A DNA stretch of 16,396 nt from an uncultured Eubacteriales bacterium (lineage in GTDB: Bacteria > Bacillota > Clostridia > Oscillospirales > Acutalibacteraceae), in assembly GCA_934408795.1 (NCBI GenBank), contig CAKRVQ010000006.1, forward strand, positions 1 to 16,396, in the 5' to 3' direction. Position 1 is the first letter of the stretch, and every line of letters begins with the position of its first letter. Below the pieces are notes generated by a model. That model did no database searches, was not told the origin of the DNA, and worked only from the letters and a program-made list of their open reading frames with translations. Made by a program: the position numbers and the translations under genes. This document shows positions 8,216 through 13,383 of the stretch, piece by piece.

Positions 8216-8730
8216 ACCGCATTCCATTTTTCGAAAAGTTTCAGTCTCTCGCACGCCTCGGAGATCACCATGAAAGCGATGAAGCAGACTCCTCCCTGCA
8301 AGCCGTCCGTCGCAAGGGAGATAACGGCACCCGCAAAGCTCTTGATAATAAACAAGGCGTTGAACAAATAATACATAACCGCCATAAACAGTTCGCACAC
8401 GACGGCAGATACAAGGCGCGATGCAAAGGTCTTGCCGTCCGACGCGCGGAGCATCATCTTATACAGTCCCGCAAAGATAAGCGGCATCAAACCTTTTATT
8501 ATAAAGGTAGCCGGGGCATACATAAAATACCCGAGGGTAATGTCGGTAAGTGCAGATCCGACTGCAGATACAATAGCTCCGCTGACAGGACCCAGTGCAA
8601 AATAAGAAAGCAGCACTGCCGCGTCTCCCAAATTCGAATAACCGTTTCCGCCGAGTGACACCGATATCATCGTCATTAGATAAACGAACGCCATAAACAG
8701 TGCGGAAAAAGCAATTTTTTTAACTTTCAT
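8203..8730 (-). CDS. ECF-type transporter substrate-binding (S) component
   Basis: This 175-residue integral membrane protein has about five or six hydrophobic segments. The stretch GNGYSNLGDAAVLLSYFALG followed by GYFMYAPATFIIKGLMPLIF is characteristic of the PF07155-like (ECF-ribofla_trS) S-component group, which bind a vitamin or other small molecule and share a common EcfA/A'/T energising module encoded elsewhere. Start chosen at ATG 8730, because GGAGGT lies 8 nt upstream; an in-frame ATG at 8757 has no such site. It is the first gene of the aro operon, with a promoter just upstream, and its 3' end overlaps aroB by 13 bp. The substrate is unknown. The setting suggests a compound linked to aromatic metabolism (for example tryptophan, a shikimate-pathway intermediate or an aromatic-derived cofactor precursor), but this is inference only. 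Confidence 0.85.
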   Translation of the reverse strand: MKVKKIAFSALFMAFVYLMTMISVSLGGNGYSNLGDAAVLLSYFALGPVSGAIVSAVGSALTDITLGYFMYAPATFIIKGLMPLIFAGLYKMMLRASDGKTFASRLVSAVVCELFMAVMYYLFNALFIIKSFAGAVISLATDGLQGGVCFIAFMVISEACERLKLFEKWNAVWRK

Positions 8731-8755
8731 ACAACAGCACCTCCGATATACCGAC

Positions 8756-8784
8756 ATTATACACCAATTGACAATTATTGTCTA
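8756..8784 (-). promoter_or_regulatory. Promoter of the ECF-aro operon with overlapping palindrome
   Basis: On the - strand TAGACA (8784-8779), a 17-bp spacer and a perfect TATAAT (8761-8756) are followed after 15 bp by the GGAGGT of the ECF gene, giving a leader of only about 20 nt. A 13-bp palindrome, GACAAT-T-ATTGTC at 8770-8782, covers most of the -35 box and part of the spacer. A repressor bound there would block the promoter. The short leader argues against T-box or attenuator control. Confidence 0.7.
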
Positions 8785-9135
8785 TATTCATAAATTACAA
8801 TACAGATATGATTTTTCACCCGGCAGTTTACTATTTTTAACCTACTGAGTTTTTGAGCCCGCCGTATTAAACGGCACTGTATCAAAACCATCTCCGTACT
8901 CTGATAAACGGCAATTATCGAAAACACGCTGATTTTCACGCCGAGATGCAGACGACAAGTAAACAAAATCTATCTGCAACTATGACAACCGCCGCCGTTT
9001 GCCCGAATGGGCAAACGGCGGCGGTACTTATATATCAATGCTGTTTGATGTTGTTTATCGGTATTATTTATATCGGTGCTTTTATATCTATGTTACTTTA
9101 CTCTTTTCACTGCCGCGCGGCACGGGAGTTTTCGG
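8785..9135. other. Intergenic region with a 17-bp perfect hairpin
   Basis: No credible gene was found here. The only clear structure is a perfect hairpin with arms 8988-9004 and 9009-9025 and a GAAT loop. It lies 110 bp beyond the stop of the small - strand gene at 9136. Neither side carries a proper T-run, so its role as terminator is uncertain. The rest (8785-8987) is unremarkable AT-rich sequence. Confidence 0.6.
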
Positions 9136-9516
9136 TCATATTCCCATGCTCACATATGTGAATGGTTCGGGTTCTTCAACGGGTTCGCCGAGAAGTCCCA
9201 GCGTCTCGCGGGCTTTCTTGCGTATCTTGTCCCACCTTATGGAATACATCACCGCAAAGTCACTGTAATCCTCGGGAGGTATGATCCTCAGTGCCTTATC
9301 AAGGGCGTTCAGACCCTCGCTCGCACTCTCTCCGAACAGTCTCTGTCCTCCGCGCTTCATCCTCTGCTCATAAAGCACCAGCAGATCATCAAGCGAGCCT
9401 GCGAGTTCCTCTCCCCTGCACACAAACGGCGGAAAGGCATTGAGCTGCGTTCTTCCGTCGCTTGCGAGCAGCTTGACATTCTCGATTATTTTGTACCTCA
9501 GGTATCTTGCTGACAT
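9136..9516 (-). CDS. Small uncharacterised protein of 126 residues
   Basis: I do not recognise a named family. The protein is soluble and largely helical by composition, with no signal peptide or membrane segment. It opens MSARYLRYKIIENVKLLASD (residues 1-20), continues TQLNAFPPFVCRGEELAGSL (23-42), and ends with a basic helix WDKIRKKARETLGLLG (95-110) before an acidic/proline tail. From memory, small hypothetical proteins of gut Clostridia share the KIIENVKLLASD..TQ....P.FV opening. The start is the ATG at 9516, preceded by AAGGATGGG. The frame can be extended to 9675, but that part runs through a repeat arm (9603-9653) and encodes a Cys/Arg-rich stretch unlikely to be protein. It stands alone, downstream of a long structured leader with a strong promoter. 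Confidence 0.7.
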   Translation of the reverse strand: MSARYLRYKIIENVKLLASDGRTQLNAFPPFVCRGEELAGSLDDLLVLYEQRMKRGGQRLFGESASEGLNALDKALRIIPPEDYSDFAVMYSIRWDKIRKKARETLGLLGEPVEEPEPFTYVSMGI

Positions 9517-9602
9517 TCTGATCTTCCCATCCTTTTCGCCTCGGATACGCCGTATGGGAGCAAAGCAGCCCCGCTTCGGGACGGAATTGCAACCGGTGGG
9601 CA

Positions 9603-9789
9603 GGGCAACACCCGACCGCAGGCAGCGCCGCGCGCCCTTCCTTAGAAGGGCGCAAAACGGGCAGCAGAGTGTCATAAAGAAGTAACACCCTATCGGAAAA
9701 GCAAGGCTTTCTAAAAAAACGAAAGTGCACAGTAGCCCGTTTACCGCGCCTTCGGCGCGGCGGCGCTGCCTGCGGTCGGTTTGTTGCCC
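9603..9789. repeat. Nested inverted-repeat element, copy 2
   Basis: This 187-bp element has the same plan as copy 1 (2615-2780). Outer helix: 9603-9610 with 9782-9789, then after a 1/2-nt bulge 9612-9630 with 9761-9779 (19 bp, perfect). Left side hairpin: 9632-9640/9645-9653 (9 bp, CTTA loop). Right side hairpin: 9744-9750/9754-9760 (7 bp, TTC loop). Central helix: 9655-9662/9735-9742 (8 bp). Both copies share GGCAGCGCCGCGCG at the left, AAACGGG and CCCGTTT in the central helix, and CGGCGCTGC at the right. The side-hairpin sequences differ but each remains self-complementary. The AT-rich apical region (9663-9734) is unrelated to that of copy 1 by eye. Confidence 0.8.
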
Positions 9790-9800
9790 GTGCGGGTGCG

Positions 9801-9817
9801 AACGCAGAGGCTGCGTT
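9801..9817. other. 7-bp hairpin next to copy 2
   Basis: AACGCAG (9801-9807) and CTGCGTT (9811-9817) form a hairpin with a 3-nt loop. It lies just outside the outer helix of copy 2 and inside the predicted minus-strand leader. Confidence 0.5.
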
Positions 9818-9853
9818 TAAGGTGATCCGAACCCTTTATGGGTGTAGAATTCC

Positions 9854-9916
9854 CGCAGATGCAAGCCGACAAAAGTCAAGCTATCAAGCTATGCCTCCCG
9901 TCGGCTCAGATCTGCG
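9854..9916 (-). other. Stem-internal loop-stem hairpin in the leader of the small gene
   Basis: CGCAGAT 9854-9860 pairs with 9910-9916 and AGCCGAC 9864-9870 with 9900-9906. A symmetrical 3 x 3 internal loop separates the helices (GCA opposite CAG on the + strand). The 29-nt apical loop carries the tandem octamer CAAGCTAT twice (9877-9892). The structure lies about 120 nt downstream of the promoter at 10040-10068 on the - strand. It matches no riboswitch class I can recognise. Confidence 0.5.
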
Positions 9917-10039
9917 AAAAACGCAACTCGACACGCCTTAACGCGCAAATGTCCCGTCCGTCGGCAATTCAAGCCGCCCTTCCGTGATGCTATGCTCTGT
10001 TCATCGAATCCGAGACGAACATTTATTCTTTTCAATAAG

Positions 10040-10068
10040 ATTATACCAGCTCGGCGACGACAGTTCAA
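10040..10068 (-). promoter_or_regulatory. Near-consensus extended -10 promoter reading toward the small gene
   Basis: On the - strand TTGAAC (10068-10063), a 17-bp spacer ending TGG, and a perfect TATAAT (10045-10040) form a sigma-70/SigA promoter with an extended -10 (TGn). The expected start is near 10033. No gene starts soon after: the first credible start codon is at 9516, about 517 nt downstream. The transcript therefore has a long, hairpin-rich leader or is a separate non-coding RNA. Confidence 0.65.
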
Positions 10069-10277
10069 TTCATTTCGTTCCTCTGTTTTCGACACCTTTC
10101 GTCCCCGTTTGCCTTTGATAACTCGCCTTTCTCCTCATTTCGACACTTTTTTCGCGCGCGGAATAGAAAATTTTTTAAACGAAATAAACAAAACCCTTGG
10201 GTAGGGATTTTGATCACACAGAGTTCTTCGGGCGGTTTAAAATCTTTCAATCGACCTGATTTTTTCGAAACATGATG

Positions 10278-10319
10278 CGCGAGACCCCGGTGCGGCATTC
10301 GCCGCACCGGGGTCTCGCG
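10278..10319. terminator. Perfect 19-bp hairpin after the GLUG-repeat gene
   Basis: Arms 10278-10296 and 10301-10319 are perfectly complementary with an ATTC loop. The hairpin begins 22 bp beyond the stop codon of the - strand surface-protein gene. The + strand continues TATTATTCTTACTTTTTC, whereas the - strand continuation has no U-run. It probably ends the - strand transcript, but by a non-canonical or bidirectional mode. Confidence 0.6.
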
Positions 10320-10341
10320 ATATTATTCTTACTTTTTCTTA

Positions 10342-12105
10342 TTACTCGGATTTCCTTCTCTTTTCCCAGCAAATCTTTGCGCCGACCGCAGCACCGCCGC
10401 TGACAAACAACAGTGCGATCCACAATGCGACCTTCACATCATCACCGGTTATCGGGATCGGGTGACCGTCTCCGGGATTATCATTCAGTTTTGCCTTTAC
10501 GGTGTCTGCCTTGGTGATCTCAACGGTCGCCTCGGCATCGGAGAAGTATCTGTCGCAGTCCTCGCAATACCAATACCCGATATTTCCCTCTGCGTCCTTC
10601 GTCGCCGCCTTCTCCGCAACATGTTTCAGACCGATGTGGTTGGCAATATTAAGCTCACCGTATTCGTTTTGGCAGACCTCGCATACTGCCCTTTTTGAGC
10701 AGGTAGCCGTTCCGCCCTTATGACCGGCAGCGGCAACGGTCTCAAAGCCTTCGCGGTGTCCGCAGCGCGTACACTCGCTCCCTGCCTTGTGTCCGTCTTC
10801 GGTACATGTCGGCTTCTGCTCGGGCTTTGCCGCCATATCGTGTCCCTCATAGTAGTCGTTGCAGATGTTGCTGAGGACCTCGGCAGTCTTCTGAGCGGCA
10901 GCGCCGTACTCACCCGAGATCTTGTCTCCGACAGCATTGAGACTTGCATTCTTTTCTTTATCGAACGAGCAGTTTTCGGCGCTGCTATCTTCACCGATCG
11001 CTATCATTCCGCCTATTGAACCCTCGTCGGCTACAGTGACCTTGCCTTCCGCATGGCACTTGACGAACTTTGACGAGGAACAGGCAGTACCTGAGAATCC
11101 GCCCGCTTTCGGGTCAAATCCTTCGACATTGCTCTTTACATTGCCCATGGCAATGCTGTTTTCAATAACGGTATTTTCCTCCGCATAGCCGACAAATCCG
11201 CCGATGTTCCAGTTGTCTGCCTCGACATTGCCGAACGCGGCGCAATGCTTGACCGTTGTGTTACAGAACAAAATTCCGGCAAATCCGCCGGTGCTCCAGC
11301 CGCTGCTCTTGACATTGCCTACTGCGACGCAATCGGTAAACTCCGACTCAAAAGTATTGCCTACGAATCCGCCGCTGACGCAATAACCAGTTACTTTCGC
11401 TTCGGAACGGCAGTTTTCGAAATGTGTATAGCTTGTATTGCCGACAAGACCGCCCGCATACCTGGTTGAATTTACTTCTCCCGACACAGTGCAGTTCTTT
11501 ATAGCAGCAAACTCCACATTGTTGCCTAACACGGTTATCTTGCCGACAAGCAATCCTGCACCGTAGTCTTCGTCTATTCCGCCGTCTCCCGCAAGGACGA
11601 TTCCGTCTTCAATGATAAGATTTTGAATTACGGGTTCCGTGCTGACGGCACTCACACAACCGAACAGACCGGCGTTGCGGTTTTTGCCGTATTCATCGCC
11701 TGCCCGCTCATCTACATAAAGGCCCGTTATCTTCTTGCCGTTACCGTCAAAGTATCCGTTGAACGACTGAGCCGAACCGCCGCCCGAGGCATAGCTCTCG
11801 TAACCGAGCGGTGTCCAGACATGTCCCGAAAGGTCAATGTCTGCAGTCAATATAAAGTATTCCTTGGTGTGACTTTTACTGACGGCTCCGCTGTTGACAT
11901 CTTTTGCAAGCAGTGCCAACTGCTCAGCGGTTGCTATACGGTAAGGATCCTCCTTGGTGCCCGAACCGCCGTCAAAAGAAGTTGCTGCATAGCCGGTCCA
12001 CTTTCCCTGCCGCGCCGTATTCTCGGCTGATACCGCGGTCGGCAGGCAGATCGCCGTTATGCAGAATGCGAGCAATAAACAAAGAATCATTTGTTTTAAT
12101 TTCAT
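10342..12105 (-). CDS. Secreted GLUG-repeat surface protein with Cys-pair region and sorting-like C-terminus
   Basis: This 587-residue protein has an N-terminal signal peptide (residues 1-27, ending AVSA). Residues about 50-130 form the typical opening of GLUG-motif proteins (GTKEDPYRIATAEQL, then FNGYFDGNGKKITGLY). Five to six GLUG-type repeats of about 25-28 residues follow (about 216-380), each with a GGxxG core and a later GxV (for example AGGLVGNTS, SGGFVGNTF, IGGFVGYAE); they probably form a beta-helix. Residues 434-523 contain three Cys-pair modules (CTRCGH, CEVCQ, CEDCDRYF). The end HPIPITGDD (548-556), a hydrophobic segment (about 558-576) and KRRK resemble a sortase signal, though the pentapeptide is not LPxTG. 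The role is likely adhesion or cell-surface structure, unproven. GGAGG lies 9 nt before the ATG at 12105. A two-component system is divergent from it. Confidence 0.85.
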   Translation of the reverse strand: MKLKQMILCLLLAFCITAICLPTAVSAENTARQGKWTGYAATSFDGGSGTKEDPYRIATAEQLALLAKDVNSGAVSKSHTKEYFILTADIDLSGHVWTPLGYESYASGGGSAQSFNGYFDGNGKKITGLYVDERAGDEYGKNRNAGLFGCVSAVSTEPVIQNLIIEDGIVLAGDGGIDEDYGAGLLVGKITVLGNNVEFAAIKNCTVSGEVNSTRYAGGLVGNTSYTHFENCRSEAKVTGYCVSGGFVGNTFESEFTDCVAVGNVKSSGWSTGGFAGILFCNTTVKHCAAFGNVEADNWNIGGFVGYAEENTVIENSIAMGNVKSNVEGFDPKAGGFSGTACSSSKFVKCHAEGKVTVADEGSIGGMIAIGEDSSAENCSFDKEKNASLNAVGDKISGEYGAAAQKTAEVLSNICNDYYEGHDMAAKPEQKPTCTEDGHKAGSECTRCGHREGFETVAAAGHKGGTATCSKRAVCEVCQNEYGELNIANHIGLKHVAEKAATKDAEGNIGYWYCEDCDRYFSDAEATVEITKADTVKAKLNDNPGDGHPIPITGDDVKVALWIALLFVSGGAAVGAKICWEKRRKSE

Positions 12106-12133
12106 TTATAAATACCTCCGTTTGCCAGTGGGT

Positions 12134-12158
12134 TAGCCGTCCTGTCTTATAAAGGACG
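12134..12158 (-). other. Hairpin just upstream of the GLUG-gene ribosome-binding site
   Basis: On the - strand GTCGTCC and GGACGGC flank an 11-nt loop (7 bp including one G-U). It lies about 20 nt upstream of the GGAGG. It may simply shape the leader; no regulatory role can be shown. Confidence 0.35.
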
Positions 12159-12259
12159 ACGATGTGTTTTAAAAACCTATATGTGTTGTTTTTTCGCTCG
12201 TCTCCTAAGATCACATCACCTCTGTCATATAGATTTACATCTGCAGTGCCGTATCGAGC

Positions 12260-12390
12260 AAAAAAAGCGTTGCGGCGATCGGCTGACGGCAGAGTCCGTC
12301 ACTTGAATTATCGCCGCTTTGCGGACTGTTAAATCACACATTTTTCCCTTTTAGGGGGGTACCCCGCCTGCAAATAGCCCCGCAAAGCGG
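12260..12390 (-). promoter_or_regulatory. Attenuator-like leader with mutually exclusive stems
   Basis: Read on the - strand, GCGGCGAT (12317-12310) pairs with ATCGCCGC (12279-12272), enclosing a 6-bp hairpin (12301-12296/12289-12284). Seven U residues follow (12266-12260) after 5 nt, giving a terminator-like structure. An alternative 11-bp stem pairs CCGCTTTGCGG (12390-12380) with CCGCAAAGCGG (12324-12314) and uses up four bases of the terminator stem (12317-12314). That is the logic of an antiterminator/terminator switch in the leader of the GLUG gene. No known aptamer was recognised. It may instead be a plain terminator against antisense transcription. Confidence 0.4.
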
Positions 12391-12469
12391 ATACGGCGTT
12401 CCGAAGCCGTTGCGACCCACCGCGCGATCGTTTGATTTTCGTCCCTGCTTATTAAGTTTCGATATCGGC

Positions 12470-12491
12470 ATACACAGTGTATTTTACAGTG
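12470..12491. promoter_or_regulatory. Palindrome and direct hexamer repeat between divergent genes
   Basis: ATACAC-A-GTGTAT (12470-12482) is a perfect 6-1-6 palindrome. ACAGTG occurs at 12474-12479 and again at 12486-12491, 12 bp apart, on the same face of the helix. The site lies between the GLUG gene and the LytTR regulator and is a candidate operator. It does not match the AgrA-type consensus closely. Confidence 0.35.
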
Positions 12492-12510
12492 AGTCGCAAA
12501 GGAAAACCAA
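12481..12510 (-). promoter_or_regulatory. Possible promoter of the GLUG-gene leader
   Basis: On the - strand TTGGTT (12510-12505), an 18-bp spacer and TAAAAT (12486-12481) form a moderate SigA promoter. A 13-bp palindrome, ATACAC-A-GTGTAT (12470-12482), overlaps its downstream edge. Transcription from here would pass through the attenuator-like stems at 12390-12260. Confidence 0.35.
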
Positions 12511-12603
12511 GCCCTTTTACACAAGCGGTAAAAAAACGGCGCAAGCGGCAGACTGCGGCAATTTTCGGCGCACGATCCATGAAAAAATTTAACATTTCGA
12601 CGC

Positions 12604-12632
12604 TTGCACTCTTAATTGAGCGATGATAGAAT
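12604..12632 (+). promoter_or_regulatory. Promoter of the two-component operon
   Basis: TTGCAC (12604-12609), a 17-bp spacer ending TGA, and TAGAAT (12627-12632) form a good SigA promoter with an extended -10 (TGn). The expected start is near 12639, about 34 nt before the TTG start codon of the response regulator. Confidence 0.65.
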
Positions 12633-12672
12633 ATCAAGAGGATCGTACTGTTGTTCAAAGAGGAGTTTTATC

Positions 12673-13380
12673 TTGAAAATCGCTGTTGTTGATGATGACA
12701 TTCAAATGTACCGGTGTCTGCAGACATATTTAAGTGAGTTGCTCTGCGATTCCGTTGATATAACACATTTTGCAAGCGGAGAGGCGATTCTTCGCGACTA
12801 TGAGCCCGGCACATTTGATCTGATCGTTCTGGACATATTTATGAACGGTCTTGACGGTGTTGAGACCGCCCGCGAGATACGCAGGTCGGACAGTGAAGTT
12901 AAGATCGTCTTTTGCACATCAAGCAATGAATTTGCAAGCGAAAGCTACGAGGTCAGCGCTTCATATTATCTTACCAAACCGTTCAGCATTGACAAAGTAA
13001 AAACCATGCTCGACCGTCTCGATATCACGGGGATGGAAAAGATGCGCACCGTAAAGCTGCCCGACGGCAAGAGTGTCGTGCTGAGGAATATCATTTATGC
13101 GGATTGCGCATCCCACTCCATAACCTTGCATTGCAAGCAGGGCGAAAACATTGTTCTGCGGGCAAGATTTTCCGAGACGGAGCCGTTGTTGTGCGCTTAT
13201 CCGTATTTCTTCAGCCCGATAAAAGGGGTGGTTATAAACTTTTACGAGGTTGCCGAGCAACGGCGCGACACCTTTTGTATGAGTGACGGAAGTCTGATAC
13301 CCATAAGCCGACGCAGAGCAAATGAAGTAACTGAAGCATATTCATCGTTCTGCTTTGAGCGGTTACGGAAAGAGTGGTGA
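12673..13380 (+). CDS. LytTR-family response regulator (AgrA/LytR type)
   Basis: This 235-residue cytoplasmic transcription factor would be activated by the kinase that follows. I place the start at TTG 12673, because GAGGAG lies 7 nt upstream and the receiver domain begins at once (MKIAVVDDD); the ATG at 12616 lies within the promoter. The receiver domain (1 to about 117) has the acidic pocket Asp7-9, phospho-acceptor Asp54 in VLDIF, and Lys102 in LTKPF. The LytTR DNA-binding domain (about 125-225) shows FSPIKGVVINFYEV and SDGSLIPISRRRANEV, typical of its beta-rich fold. The stop is 3 bp before the kinase start. LytTR regulators usually bind direct repeats near neighbouring promoters, so the divergent GLUG gene is a plausible target. 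Confidence 0.93.
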   Translation: MKIAVVDDDIQMYRCLQTYLSELLCDSVDITHFASGEAILRDYEPGTFDLIVLDIFMNGLDGVETAREIRRSDSEVKIVFCTSSNEFASESYEVSASYYLTKPFSIDKVKTMLDRLDITGMEKMRTVKLPDGKSVVLRNIIYADCASHSITLHCKQGENIVLRARFSETEPLLCAYPYFFSPIKGVVINFYEVAEQRRDTFCMSDGSLIPISRRRANEVTEAYSSFCFERLRKEW

Positions 13381-13383
13381 AGA

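Larger units (their letters stand above)
9603..10033 (-). ncRNA. Candidate structured leader or non-coding RNA
   Basis: Read leftward from the predicted start near 10033, the transcript meets the internal-loop hairpin 9916-9854, the 7-bp hairpin 9817-9801 and the whole nested element 9789-9603, with no credible open frame between. It could be the 5' leader of the 126-residue gene or an independent RNA of about 430 nt. No hallmark of tmRNA, RNase P RNA, SRP RNA or a known riboswitch was found by eye. The + strand of this stretch, and the remainder up to 10277, also holds no convincing gene. Confidence 0.4.

Noticed and set aside
8216..8398. Upstream extension of aroB to 8398
   Set aside because: The added 61 residues lie within the ECF S component and do not resemble 3-dehydroquinate synthase.
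8731..8990. T-box or tryptophan attenuator upstream of the aro operon
   Set aside because: The promoter places the transcript start about 20 nt before the start codon, leaving no room, and no T-box core sequence is present.
9820..9842. tRNA T-arm-like sequence on the - strand (GGGTTCGGATCACC)
   Set aside because: Two of the first four stem pairs fail, and no acceptor, anticodon or D arm can be built around it.
10891..10906. 16-nt identity with the left arm of copy 1 of the nested element
   Set aside because: It lies in the coding sequence of the GLUG protein, and no side hairpin, central helix or right arm follows; chance in GC-rich codons is enough.
11972..12214. 80-residue - strand frame (GTG start) overlapping the GLUG-gene start, MILGDERKNNTYRFLKH
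   Set aside because: The ribosome-binding site is too close to the GTG, it overlaps the signal-peptide region of a real gene by 134 bp, and no family is recognisable. A short regulatory peptide cannot be fully excluded.
12340..12370. GGGGGGTACCCC half-palindrome as an insertion-sequence end or REP repeat
   Set aside because: Only one occurrence in the window, no matching end and no transposase; left as part of the leader.
12310..12410. Resemblance to a cyclic-di-GMP (GEMM-I) riboswitch through CGCAAAGC on both strands
   Set aside because: The paired GGGCAAACC segment, the GNRA hairpin and the receptor helix of GEMM are missing; the match is explained by the inverted repeat CCGCTTTGCGG/CCGCAAAGCGG.
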